The position numbers and the translations under genes were made by a program. A DNA stretch of 64,000 bases from Bacillus paramycoides (lineage in GTDB: Bacteria > Bacillota > Bacilli > Bacillales > Bacillaceae_G): NCBI RefSeq assembly GCF_001884235.1, contig NZ_MAOI01000068.1, positions 1 to 64,000 of the forward strand, given 5' to 3'. The notes below the pieces were generated by a model. The model had not been told where the DNA came from and ran no database searches. It saw only the letters and a list, made by a program, of their open reading frames with translations. Positions 16,885-25,096 of the stretch are shown piece by piece (position 1 is the first letter of the stretch; every line of letters starts with the position of its first letter).

Positions 16885-17835
16885 TTGAAGACAGAGAAAT
16901 TTTTTACCCATCCGATTGGCGTATTTATTGCTGCAATAGTGGCAACATTTTTATGGGGAAGCGCATTTCCCTTTATTAAATTAAGTTATGCTGAACTTGG
17001 AATTCAGCCACATGAAGTCGGAGAGCAAATATTATTTGCTGGTTATCGATTTTTCTTATCAGGTGTAATGCTCTTATTCTTTTTTAAAGCGTTAGGAAAA
17101 GATATGCATTTCAAAAAAGGAACAGGGAAGCAGTTAGTACAAATCGGCTTGTTCCAAACTTTTCTTCAGTATATATGTTTTTATATTGGAATGAGTTATA
17201 GCTCAGGAATTGAAGGGGCGATTATTTCAGGAACATCATCCTTCTTTCAAATTTTAATCGCACATTTTTTATATAAAGATGATGCTCTAAATATGAGAAA
17301 AGTAATTGGAGTATCTATCGGTTTTTGTGGTGTGATTTTAGTGAATGTACCGAGTGATGGAAGTTTGTCATTCCATTTTGGAATCGGTAGTTTATTACTT
17401 CTTGGCGCAGCAATGATGTATTCATATGGAAATATATTAGCGAAAGAAGGTAGTAAAACGTTAGATATTGGGTATATGACAGCATACCAAATGATTTTTG
17501 GATCAATTGGGTTACTATGTATAGGTGCATTTCAAGTTGGAGTGATGCCATTTACATTTAACCTACATGCAATACTTATGCTTATATATTTATCTTTCTT
17601 ATCGGCAGCGGGTTTCTGTATATGGAATACAATTATGAAGTATAACAAAGTAGGCAAAGTATCGATGTATATGTTCTTCATACCAGTGTTCGGCGTATTA
17701 TTATCAAGTATGATTTTAGGAGAAGCCATTCATTCATTTGTACTATTTGGTTTAGCATGTGTCGCAGCGGGAATTATTGTGGTAAATCGTACTCCGGCTA
17801 AACAGAAAATTGAGAAAGAAAAACAGGTAGCATAG
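16885..17835 (+). CDS. EamA/DMT family transporter
   Basis: This 316-residue drug/metabolite transporter has ten predicted membrane helices arranged as two EamA repeats, with the typical FLWGSAFPF near the N-terminus and SAAGFCIWN in the second half. The substrate is unknown. I chose TTG at 16885 because GGAAAGGAAG lies 8 nt upstream; ATG codons at 16780 and 16843 are in frame but have no ribosome site. It is monocistronic, with a terminator after the stop. Confidence 0.8.
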   Translation: MKTEKFFTHPIGVFIAAIVATFLWGSAFPFIKLSYAELGIQPHEVGEQILFAGYRFFLSGVMLLFFFKALGKDMHFKKGTGKQLVQIGLFQTFLQYICFYIGMSYSSGIEGAIISGTSSFFQILIAHFLYKDDALNMRKVIGVSIGFCGVILVNVPSDGSLSFHFGIGSLLLLGAAMMYSYGNILAKEGSKTLDIGYMTAYQMIFGSIGLLCIGAFQVGVMPFTFNLHAILMLIYLSFLSAAGFCIWNTIMKYNKVGKVSMYMFFIPVFGVLLSSMILGEAIHSFVLFGLACVAAGIIVVNRTPAKQKIEKEKQVA

Positions 17836-17857
17836 AGAACAGAAAATCTATTAAAAT

Positions 17858-17886
17858 GGAAGAACAGTACTGTTCTTCTTTTTTTA
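17858..17886 (+). terminator. Terminator after the DMT transporter
   Basis: The stem GAAGAACAG/CTGTTCTTC with a 2-nt loop is followed by a seven-T run. Confidence 0.85.
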
Positions 17887-17959
17887 CGTAGAAAAAGGAG
17901 AACTGACTATATATAACGAAAAAAGATACAAATAAAGCATTTATTGAGGAGAAAATGTT

Positions 17960-18640
17960 ATGAATGTACTTTACATTGTGTTAATCGGGCAAATAATTAT
18001 TTTTTTAACAGGAGCAATTTATGCAATAGGACAGACAAAAAGAACAAGAGAAAATATGCCGTTACCTTTAGCAGTGCGTCTAATTCTTAGTTTTTCTTTA
18101 ACAGGTAGTGCAATTTGGATATGGTTACAAGATCCATCGGTAGAGTACAGTACGTGGGTTGCACTCGGTATGACTTTATCCACTGTAGGGGATTTATTTA
18201 TGGCAGGATTGATTCCGATTGGCCATCGATTAATTGGAGGAATGGTTACTTTCGCTCTTGCCCATTGTTTCTATGTGAAAGCATTTTTGCAAACAGGTAT
18301 TTCATGGAGTGGTTTTTGGATCGGCCTACTTGTATACGGACTCTTTCTAATTATAGGATGGTTTTTCTTTATTAGAAATGAAAAGCAAGACAAACTCTTT
18401 ACAATAGGGGCTCTAATTTACGGTTTGTGGGTTGGAGGAATGGCATGTTTTGCATTCGCCTTATATTACGAGAATACAGGAATATGGTGGGTGCCAGCAC
18501 TTGGTGGTTTATTGTTTGTGATTTCTGACTTTATTATCGGTGTTACAGATATCGGAGGGCGCAAATTGAAGTATGAACCACTTTGGATTTGGTTTACATA
18601 TGTCGCTGCGCAGATGTGTATTGTATATGTGGGATTATAA
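17960..18640 (+). CDS. YhhN family membrane protein (lysoplasmalogenase-like)
   Basis: This 226-residue protein has about eight membrane helices. The spacing of the conserved acidic segments (STVGDLFMAG and SDFIIGVTDI) fits the YhhN/TMEM86 family, whose characterised members cleave the vinyl-ether bond of lysoplasmalogens. Activity in this organism is unproven. GAGGAGA sits upstream of the ATG. A long terminator follows. Confidence 0.78.
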   Translation: MNVLYIVLIGQIIIFLTGAIYAIGQTKRTRENMPLPLAVRLILSFSLTGSAIWIWLQDPSVEYSTWVALGMTLSTVGDLFMAGLIPIGHRLIGGMVTFALAHCFYVKAFLQTGISWSGFWIGLLVYGLFLIIGWFFFIRNEKQDKLFTIGALIYGLWVGGMACFAFALYYENTGIWWVPALGGLLFVISDFIIGVTDIGGRKLKYEPLWIWFTYVAAQMCIVYVGL

Positions 18641-18692
18641 AAAAGATACTCTCAAAAATAGTTGATGGACTATTTTGAGAGTATCTTTTTTC
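18640..18692. terminator. Long bidirectional terminator
   Basis: A ~21 bp stem with one bulge, AAAGATACTCTCAAAAATAGT against ACTATTTTGAGAGTATCTTT, with A and T runs on the two sides. It serves both the YhhN gene and the convergent small membrane protein gene. Confidence 0.9.
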
Positions 18693-18696
18693 ATTT

Positions 18697-18981
18697 CTAT
18701 GCTACGATATTTTTTTGTTGCAGAGCAGAGAGGCTATAGTCATCAGCTGCTTTATAACCTTGAGCTAATAAATCATTGATGTAGAGTTTGTTGTAAATAA
18801 AGCAGAATACTAGGTTAGAGAATCCGAATGTAAACATGCTAGCGAGTAAGATAATTAAAAACCATTTCCAATCTCCGCGGAATATAGCAGGGAAAAAGCC
18901 AAAGAAAAATACAGTCCAACTAAAACCGATTTTTGCTTGTTTAATTTGACCTGTATTATCATTTTTTAACATAACTTTCAT
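18697..18981 (-). CDS. Small membrane protein, DUF2628-like
   Basis: This 94-residue protein has a polar N-terminus followed by the hydrophobic segments WTVFFFGFFPAIFRGDWKW and FLIILLASMFTFGF. This pattern is seen in DUF2628/HrgC-like proteins with one or two membrane hairpins. The function is unknown. AGGAGGA lies upstream of the ATG. It is convergent with the YhhN gene. Confidence 0.65.
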   Translation of the reverse strand: MKVMLKNDNTGQIKQAKIGFSWTVFFFGFFPAIFRGDWKWFLIILLASMFTFGFSNLVFCFIYNKLYINDLLAQGYKAADDYSLSALQQKNIVA

Positions 18982-19183
18982 AAAAAAGAAATCCTCCTAG
19001 TGAATATGAATATTTGCATAAATAAAGACAAATATAGTATATCAAAATAATGTATATACGGATATTATTTTTTGTGCATTTGTAATATTTTTTATTTTTT
19101 TGTTTCTATATTCGGAATTTTATAGAAAAACTATCTGGGAAGTATTTATAATAAATGTAAAAAGAAAATGAGATGGTGGGATA

Positions 19184-19717
19184 ATGCAAAAGAAAAGCCG
19201 ATTGCGTGAGTTCTTTGAAGTATTTGCGATTGCATGTTTAATAGTTTTTTTTGCGAAAATTTTCGTGTTTTTTCCTACAACTGTAAAAGGGGCATCCATG
19301 AGGCCGACATTACAAGATGGAGATAAAGTAATCATTAATAAACTTGCAAAACGATTTGAAAGTTATGAGAGATCGGACATTATTGTCGTGAAGACGGATA
19401 ACTTCTATGTGAAGAGAATTATTGGATTACCAGGAGATGTAATTGAGATGAAAAATGATCAATTATATGTTAATCATCAAGTGAAAAATGAAGAGTATTT
19501 AAATAATAATAAAAAACAGGCAGAAAAATTACTTATCAATTTAACTGAAGACTTTGGACCGATTACAATTCCTAAAAATAAAATTTTTGTGATGGGAGAT
19601 AATCGTTTAGTAAGTAGGGATAGTAGGAATGGCTTAGGCCTCATTGACAGAACAGAAGTATTAGGAAAACTAACGGCAGTGTATTATCCATTTGAACATG
19701 TGAAAATTGTAAATTAG
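19184..19717 (+). CDS. sipS: Signal peptidase I
   Basis: This 177-residue type I signal peptidase cleaves Sec/Tat signal peptides on the outer face of the membrane. It has a single N-terminal membrane anchor (about residues 12-32), the catalytic Ser38 in GASMRPT, the general base Lys77 in YVKRIIGLPGD, and the GDNRLVSRDSR box. The single-anchor layout is typical of Gram-positive Sip proteins. Several paralogues exist in B. cereus-group genomes, so sipS is a family label, not proof of orthology. Confidence 0.92.
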   Translation: MQKKSRLREFFEVFAIACLIVFFAKIFVFFPTTVKGASMRPTLQDGDKVIINKLAKRFESYERSDIIVVKTDNFYVKRIIGLPGDVIEMKNDQLYVNHQVKNEEYLNNNKKQAEKLLINLTEDFGPITIPKNKIFVMGDNRLVSRDSRNGLGLIDRTEVLGKLTAVYYPFEHVKIVN

Positions 19718-19721
19718 AGAT

Positions 19722-19759
19722 AAGAAAAACCAAGCAAATTAAGTTGCTTGGTTTTTCTT
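19722..19759. terminator. Bidirectional terminator after sipS
   Basis: A perfect 16 bp stem, AAGAAAAACCAAGCAA with its complement, around a short loop. It lies between sipS and the convergent TPR/GTPase-like gene. Confidence 0.9.
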
Positions 19760-19777
19760 ATTTAAACAGTTGGTGTT

Positions 19778-22546
19778 TCACTTTATTACTTCTTGTGAAG
19801 CAATGTTTTCATTGTTGCGGTCAATATTTAACATGAACTTTCGTTGCAACAATTGCAATTTAAACAGTGTTAAAGGATCATGATAAGTTTCTGGATTTGT
19901 TCTTAGCTTTGTTAATGTTTGCTCGTCTTCTTGTATTTCAAGTTGGGCCGCTTCTACATTTTGCTTCAATACGCTAAGAGGGTCTTTAAAGAACATCATG
20001 ATATCACGTTCTAGCGCACCTTCAAATACTTCAAATTGAAGGAAGAATTGCTTCGAAATTGCATGAGCAACTTCTGTATAATCCTCTGTTTCAATATATT
20101 GTTTATATTTATTTGATAGCATAGATTGATTCTTTTGCATATTACCGAATAATTTCCCTGCACTTTTCAAGAAAAATTGTGTTGGTGTAAAGCGTAATAA
20201 AATATTGATGTTAGCCACTGTAATTCTATTTGTCATTCTTACAACATCTCTATTCCAGTCATCTAGTAATTTGAAATCACAAGGAAGTTTAATACGCTCT
20301 TCTTCATAGAGTTTATTAAAGGTATCGCCCATTTCATCTAAATAAGCTTGCGCTTGAATGAATTCATTATGTGCAGTTTCAATCCATTCTTGAATGGATT
20401 GAGTAAATTTAGGAAGAAGCACTTGCTGTACATGTTTTTGAATTCTTTCATTCATTGCTACATTTAGTTCTTCATGGACTAATTTGAAATCACTATCCTC
20501 TTGAACGAGATCTGAGCAACTCTGTAACAATTCAGGAATTTGAGAATGTATATCCTGTGTAATTTCTTCTTTCGTTAAGAGATAAGATTCTGTAATAGAA
20601 CGAACTTTATCTTTTTGAATGGCTGTAAGATTATTAATAAAACCATCAAGTTTAACTAAAATATGTTTGTTCCAACGGACTGATTTTACTAATGTATTTT
20701 CTAACTCCACACGTTCATTTAAAAGGTAGGCAATCGTCTTTTGGATAAACCATAACAATTTTTCAATACGTTCTTTTTCCATGTTGCGCTGAGCAAGGTT
20801 AGTGATAATAGAGTCTGTTACGTTGCCTAGTTGCTCACTACTCTCTTGTGAAGGAGAGTAAGGGAAAAAGTGTGCATTTGGGAAATGTACAAGTATTTTC
20901 TTTTTAATATTGTTCGTGATGTTTTCACTAGTATTTGTATCAATTGTTTGTAAGACGAATTGAATTTGTAAATTTGGTACTTGCTCACGAATATATAATA
21001 ATGTATCAAGCTCTTCATCATGTAATGGCAAAGCTGAATTTAGTACATAGATAAGACTATCTGCTGCCTGTAAGTATTCGAAATGAGAGCTGTTTTTGTT
21101 AAGTTGTCCATGCACAGTAGGTGTGACAAGGAATGAAAACTTATTTTTTCTTAAAAATCTACTCGGTAATTTAATTTCAATACATTTTTTCTCTAGTTCT
21201 GACTGAGAAGGTACAGCTAGTATGTTATGAAGTTCAGAAAAGTTTGGTATATTTCGTATATCTAACTCTGTAAACTCAGTTATTTCAGTTTGACTATTAT
21301 CTTTAAATGTAATAGAAGTTGTTAGAGTTTCAGTTAATATATTTTCTCCTAGTATAGAGTTGATAAAGGCTGATTTATCATAATCACTAGTTCCTGCTAC
21401 TAGAAGTTGTGTAACAGTTAAATCGTATAGCTCACGAACGAGTAGTGTGAATTGATGACCTAAATCTACATCATTCTTCTCAGCCCATACAGCAATCGTT
21501 TCAAATAATGCTGATACATCTGCCATATCAACATTTGCATAAGCTGATGAATTTGAAAGTAAGGCACCTGCGCTTTTTACGAGTAATGATTCTAGAGTTG
21601 TAGGTGAAACCTCGTTCCATGCTAATACTGCTGCAGAGACAAGTAAAGAATCTTCCGCTTTCGTTAAACTAAACCAATTCGTTAATAAATCTGGAACAAG
21701 TCCTTGTAATTCATGCATGAAATGTTGCCCAGTAATTAATTCAAAATACGTCTCTTGATAGCGGGCAGAAATTTCATTCCAATCGTCATTAGCGTCTACT
21801 TCAATATGTAAGAATAAGTGATTTATTGTTTGAATCCAAGGTAGATGTAATGATTCATTTTCATAGCTGTTCCAAAGTGAAATAACAAGCTCTTTAAATT
21901 GAACTTGATCAATTGTATATAAGGCTTTTAAAGATTCATAGAAATACTCAGGTTTAATTTTATTAGTAAAGCCTCTGTTCACATAATTTATTAACGTATC
22001 GAACCAATGTAATGATTTTGTTCGAATCCCTTCTTGAACCGCTAGTTCAATAGCATTATTCCAATCTTCTTGTTTCTCATAAAAAGATCGAGCGATTGCA
22101 GTAATATTCGGATAGTCTGGTTGGAATGAAACAGCTTCACTAATTGTTTTAAAAGCAAGACCTAAGCGGTTTTGATCGATGTAAAGAGAAAGAAGTTGTA
22201 GGGAAACTTCCATAGTAAGAGTCGTATCTTCTGATTGAATAGATTTATAAATTTCCTCTGCTTTTGGCAAGAAACCTAATTCGAAGTAAGCATCTGCAAT
22301 ATTCTTCATGGCCCAGAGAGCAAGTTCATTGTTTACTTTCTCCCATTTAAATATAGCTGCTTCAAAGTCTTTGTTTTGAAAGTAAACTTCACCTTGTGCG
22401 AAGCGAATATTAGATATATTGGAGAATTCATTTTTTGATTCATTTATATATGCTTCACCGAGTACTTCCGTTACCGGAATGGAAGTATCTTCTGTTAAAA
22501 ATGTTTTATAGTAAACCTTTTGGATAAATTGTTTTTCAATGGTCAT
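19778..22546 (-). CDS. TPR protein with degenerate dynamin-like GTPase domain
   Basis: I do not recognise a named family for this 922-residue protein. Residues about 40-190 look like tetratricopeptide helices (FEAAIFKWEKV, AKNIADAYFELGF-type pairs). The central segment LLVAGTSDYDKSAFINSILG (Lys391) looks like a GTPase P-loop but reads GTSDYDKS instead of GxxxxGKS. The G3 DxxG is replaced by VTPTVHG, although the following ADSLIYVLNSALPLHDEE resembles dynamin-family GTPases. The C-terminal 350 residues are long helices, with a mildly hydrophobic PTQFFLKSAGKLFG. It is probably a membrane-associated dynamin-like protein that has lost normal GTP binding. It is monocistronic. Confidence 0.7.
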   Translation of the reverse strand: MTIEKQFIQKVYYKTFLTEDTSIPVTEVLGEAYINESKNEFSNISNIRFAQGEVYFQNKDFEAAIFKWEKVNNELALWAMKNIADAYFELGFLPKAEEIYKSIQSEDTTLTMEVSLQLLSLYIDQNRLGLAFKTISEAVSFQPDYPNITAIARSFYEKQEDWNNAIELAVQEGIRTKSLHWFDTLINYVNRGFTNKIKPEYFYESLKALYTIDQVQFKELVISLWNSYENESLHLPWIQTINHLFLHIEVDANDDWNEISARYQETYFELITGQHFMHELQGLVPDLLTNWFSLTKAEDSLLVSAAVLAWNEVSPTTLESLLVKSAGALLSNSSAYANVDMADVSALFETIAVWAEKNDVDLGHQFTLLVRELYDLTVTQLLVAGTSDYDKSAFINSILGENILTETLTTSITFKDNSQTEITEFTELDIRNIPNFSELHNILAVPSQSELEKKCIEIKLPSRFLRKNKFSFLVTPTVHGQLNKNSSHFEYLQAADSLIYVLNSALPLHDEELDTLLYIREQVPNLQIQFVLQTIDTNTSENITNNIKKKILVHFPNAHFFPYSPSQESSEQLGNVTDSIITNLAQRNMEKERIEKLLWFIQKTIAYLLNERVELENTLVKSVRWNKHILVKLDGFINNLTAIQKDKVRSITESYLLTKEEITQDIHSQIPELLQSCSDLVQEDSDFKLVHEELNVAMNERIQKHVQQVLLPKFTQSIQEWIETAHNEFIQAQAYLDEMGDTFNKLYEEERIKLPCDFKLLDDWNRDVVRMTNRITVANINILLRFTPTQFFLKSAGKLFGNMQKNQSMLSNKYKQYIETEDYTEVAHAISKQFFLQFEVFEGALERDIMMFFKDPLSVLKQNVEAAQLEIQEDEQTLTKLRTNPETYHDPLTLFKLQLLQRKFMLNIDRNNENIASQEVIK

Positions 22547-22740
22547 GTTCGTTCCCCCTGTATAATTTAGAAAAATGATGTTGTATGTAAAAGGGTACCT
22601 GTTACTCTAATAGGTAGAAGTTGCATTATATAGACCAAACTATGTTTTTGCTAGATGTATCATTTTTCCTGAGAGTTAAACCGTTGCGAAAAGTAACTTT
22701 CCTTTATTGTAACAAAAAAACAAGCCTATGAATTTTTATT
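22547..22740. other. Intergenic region upstream of the TPR/GTPase-like gene
   Basis: This gap has no ORF with a ribosome site. It should contain the promoter of the minus-strand TPR gene, but I see no convincing -35/-10 pair. A bcr1 repeat follows at 22741-22900, and 22901-23033 holds only the leader of the DedA gene. Confidence 0.5.
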
Positions 22741-22900
22741 TTTTAATCCCGCTATTTGTGGGCAGTAAGACTCCCACCTCAAAATTTGGCGAATGCGAGG
22801 AAGTTAGGTGGGAGTCAGGCTACCCGTAAAAGCCCAATTGGTGTGGGCTAATAATCAGTGGGGATGGGCAAAACCCCCACTGATTAAAGTTTCACTTTAT
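22741..22900 (+). repeat. bcr1-like dispersed repeat, copy B (most complete)
   Basis: This 160 bp copy runs from the CCCGCTATTTG side to CTGATTAAAGTTTCACTTTAT. Internal inverted segments (CTCCCACCT/AGGTGGGAG; AGTGGGG/CCCCACT) would fold into hairpins. It is the best full-length reference for the other three copies at 9211, 46211 and 53899 (inverted). Confidence 0.8.
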
Positions 22901-23033
22901 CTCTGTTAAAGGAATGAATAGAAGTAGAGTTCAATATAAAAACAATGTATATTGAATATGTATACCATGTTTGTCTTAAAGATAGAACGGGCACAATATG
23001 GAATAACGATCGTGCATAGGATGTGTCTTCCGA

Positions 23034-23627
23034 ATGGAACAACATATTGGCGAGTTAATCTCACATTATGGGTATTTTGGAATTATTATAGCTTTAGCTG
23101 GTGGGATAGTCGGATTACCGATACCAGATGAGTTTTTATTGACTTTTATTGGTTATAATATTTCAAAAGGAGTTATGTCAGGAGCAGCTGCTTTTTTAAG
23201 TGGAATGGCAGGTGCGATGATTGGCATTACGTTAAGTTATATATTAGGTTTAAAACTTGGACTCCCTGTTTTAAAAAAATATGGTCCGAAAATTAGAATT
23301 AAAGAACATCATATTGAAAAAACACATATTTTATTTGAAAAATACGGCCCGTTTCTTTTAATTATTGGCTACTTTATACCAGGAGTACGTCACTTAACAG
23401 CATATTTTGCTGGGGTTTCGAATTTAACATGGTGGCGTTTTTGTCTGTATGCTTACGGTGGGGCGCTAATTTGGATAAGTGTTTTTATTGGCCTAGGTTG
23501 GAAACTAGGAGAGAAGTGGCGCTTTGTTGAGTATAGTTTACATCATTATGGAATATGGATTTTATTTATTTCGGCAATTGTAACATTGATTGTGTGGATT
23601 TACATAAGGAATAGAAAAAACCGCTAA
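23034..23627 (+). CDS. DedA family membrane protein
   Basis: This 197-residue protein belongs to the DedA/SNARE-associated (VTT) family, whose members act as lipid flippases or in envelope homeostasis. Visible features are EQHIGELISHYGYFGIII at the N-terminus, the conserved GLPIPDEFLL, and the FIPGVRHLTAYFAG motif with the family Arg. The closest B. subtilis type is YngC. The ribosome site is weak (AGGATGTG), but no better start exists. A terminator directly follows. Confidence 0.88.
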   Translation: MEQHIGELISHYGYFGIIIALAGGIVGLPIPDEFLLTFIGYNISKGVMSGAAAFLSGMAGAMIGITLSYILGLKLGLPVLKKYGPKIRIKEHHIEKTHILFEKYGPFLLIIGYFIPGVRHLTAYFAGVSNLTWWRFCLYAYGGALIWISVFIGLGWKLGEKWRFVEYSLHHYGIWILFISAIVTLIVWIYIRNRKNR

Positions 23628-23642
23628 TAATAGCGGTTTTTT
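23615..23642. terminator. Bidirectional terminator between the DedA and EamA-half genes
   Basis: The perfect stem AAAAAACCGCTA/TAGCGGTTTTTT with a 4-nt loop overlaps the stop codon of the minus-strand gene. Confidence 0.9.
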
Positions 23643-24069
23643 AGCTGAAAGCAATAAATAATACACCAGCTGTAATAAAGACTACACCAATACCAGTCAT
23701 AAAGTTTAACTTTTCACCCAATATAATCATCGCGAGAATAATGGAAAATACTACACTTAATTTATCGATAGGTGCTACTTGTGAGACCTTTCCTGTTTTT
23801 AGTGCAAGAAAATAAAATAGCCATGACGAAGCACCAGCGATTCCACTTAATGTGATAAATAGCAGTGCTTTTTTATTTAGGAGGACATCACCGATATTTT
23901 GAAATTTACCTTGAATAATAATAACTCCTACCATAAATAATGCCATAATTATAGAGCGAATAGTTGTTGCAACGTTGGCATCGATTCCATCTAAGCCAAT
24001 CTTTCCAAAAATAGATACGAGGGCGGCAGCAATTGCTGATAATAGTGCGAATAATAGCCATGAACTCAT
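23641..24069 (-). CDS. Half-size EamA family transporter
   Basis: This 142-residue membrane protein is a single EamA repeat with five helices (for example SSWLLFALLSAIAAALVS and the C-terminal GIGVVFITAGVLFIAF), half the length of a typical DMT transporter. Such proteins probably function as dimers. The substrate is unknown. Its promoter contains a Fur-like box in the -35/-10 spacer, suggesting iron-dependent expression. GGAGGAAT precedes the ATG. Confidence 0.85.
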   Translation of the reverse strand: MSSWLLFALLSAIAAALVSIFGKIGLDGIDANVATTIRSIIMALFMVGVIIIQGKFQNIGDVLLNKKALLFITLSGIAGASSWLFYFLALKTGKVSQVAPIDKLSVVFSIILAMIILGEKLNFMTGIGVVFITAGVLFIAFS

Positions 24070-24094
24070 AGTGAAATTCCTCCAATCTTACATT

Positions 24095-24123
24095 ATTATA
24101 CATGAAAATCATTCTCATGTATA
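24095..24123 (-). promoter_or_regulatory. Promoter of the half-size EamA gene with Fur-like box
   Basis: On the minus strand TATACA (24118-24123) and TATAAT (24095-24100) are 17 bp apart. The spacer is TGAAAATCATTCTCA (24103-24117), which matches the Fur 7-1-7 consensus TGATAATNATTATCA at 12 of 14 defined positions. Fur bound here would block RNA polymerase. Confidence 0.65.
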
Positions 24124-24135
24124 AATGACGAAATA

Positions 24136-24172
24136 AACCCCCACCTTATATTTTTAATAAGGTGGGGGTTTA
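24136..24172. terminator. Terminator-like hairpin
   Basis: A perfect 15 bp stem AAACCCCCACCTTAT/ATAAGGTGGGGGTTT. On the minus strand it lies upstream of the half-size EamA promoter and just beyond the small ORF ending at 24178, which it probably terminates. Confidence 0.75.
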
Positions 24173-24177
24173 TTATG

Positions 24178-24324
24178 CTACTCTGCGATTTCTTCATATA
24201 AAAAGTACGTTACATTATAAATATGTTCTACTTCATCGTCTGTCATAAATAATAATTCGTCACGTTCAATCCCTTTTTTCTTTTCAATAAACTCAATCAT
24301 GTTTTTTCGTTCTTCTCTTTTCAT
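24178..24324 (-). CDS. Small acidic protein, BH0509-like
   Basis: A 48-residue ORF begins MKREERKNMIEFIEKKKG and ends LYEEIAE. The pattern (R/K)xERxNMIxFIxxKxG..RxELxxMTDxEV resembles small BH0509-type proteins of Bacillaceae. GAGGGGAG lies about 10 nt upstream of the ATG, and a strong terminator follows. The function is unknown. Confidence 0.7.
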   Translation of the reverse strand: MKREERKNMIEFIEKKKGIERDELLFMTDDEVEHIYNVTYFLYEEIAE

Positions 24325-24443
24325 CAATTTTATTTCTCCCCTCATCTGTTTTAATACAGTTTATTTAAGTTACTGCTATTATATAACAGAATCTTTAGAA
24401 AGTTCCACCTATTTTATTGTTTTTTTCAAAAGAACTTTTCGAC

Positions 24444-24474
24444 AAAACAAGCCCACTTAAAAGGCTTGTTTTCG
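24444..24474 (-). terminator. Terminator for the Gsp26-like gene
   Basis: The stem AAAACAAGCC/GGCTTGTTTT is immediately downstream of the stop at 24477. Confidence 0.65.
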
Positions 24475-24476
24475 TT

Positions 24477-24893
24477 TTAAAGTCGTAAAAACTCAGGCTC
24501 GGTCGTACCGGCACTATCGATGTAATAAATTGTGTCGGGATTGATTTTAATTAGTACATAATTAGGATCTTCCGCACCAAGTAACCAGCGTTTTAAGCTA
24601 TTAGTCCAAAATTTATTTTTTAGCGTTTGATCTTCTTCGATGGAAGCTATACCTTCAACTTCAATGTAAGCTTCATCTAATTTCTTTCCTTCTCGCCCAA
24701 GTAGTACATGTACATTTGGATTCTTTTCGATATCTGTTATCTTTTTTGAATTTCGATCTGTTGCAACATATAGTACAAAATCTTCGTGGAAAAACATCAT
24801 AAAGGCGCCATGTGGCTTATCGTTACGTACAGTAGATAATACACCTGTTCGTTGACCTTGAATAATAGTTGCGATTTTTTCTTTTAAGTGCAT
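24477..24893 (-). CDS. Pyridoxamine 5'-phosphate oxidase-like stress protein (Gsp26/YdaG-like)
   Basis: This 138-residue split-barrel FMN-binding-type protein belongs to the pyridoxamine phosphate oxidase superfamily, close to general stress protein 26 (YdaG) in pattern: GVLSTVRNDKPHGAFM, YVATDRNSKKITDIEKNPNVHVLL and the C-terminal PDTIYYID. Cofactor and substrate are unproven. It is monocistronic with its own terminator. Confidence 0.8.
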   Translation of the reverse strand: MHLKEKIATIIQGQRTGVLSTVRNDKPHGAFMMFFHEDFVLYVATDRNSKKITDIEKNPNVHVLLGREGKKLDEAYIEVEGIASIEEDQTLKNKFWTNSLKRWLLGAEDPNYVLIKINPDTIYYIDSAGTTEPEFLRL

Positions 24894-25054
24894 GCTTTTA
24901 ACCTCTTTTCAAATTTTTAATTCTTTCTGTCTAAACAAGACAATTTAAATATCTTTCATACTGTTTTCCTCAATCCGATTTTTTAAACGTAATTGTGATG
25001 AAATCAGACAAGTTAGGAGAAGAATAATAATAATATCGAGGAGAAATACATACG

Positions 25055-25096
25055 ATGGAAGGGTGGAAAGCATGTTTAATAAAATATTTCTTATAG
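25055..25096 (+). CDS. Possible 13-residue leader ORF overlapping the chaA start
   Basis: ATG at 25055 opens a 13-codon frame (MEGWKACLIKYFL) that overlaps the chaA start codon at 25072 in another frame. GAGGAG lies 11 nt upstream, which is further than ideal. It may be fortuitous. Confidence 0.25.
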   Translation: MEGWKACLIKYFL

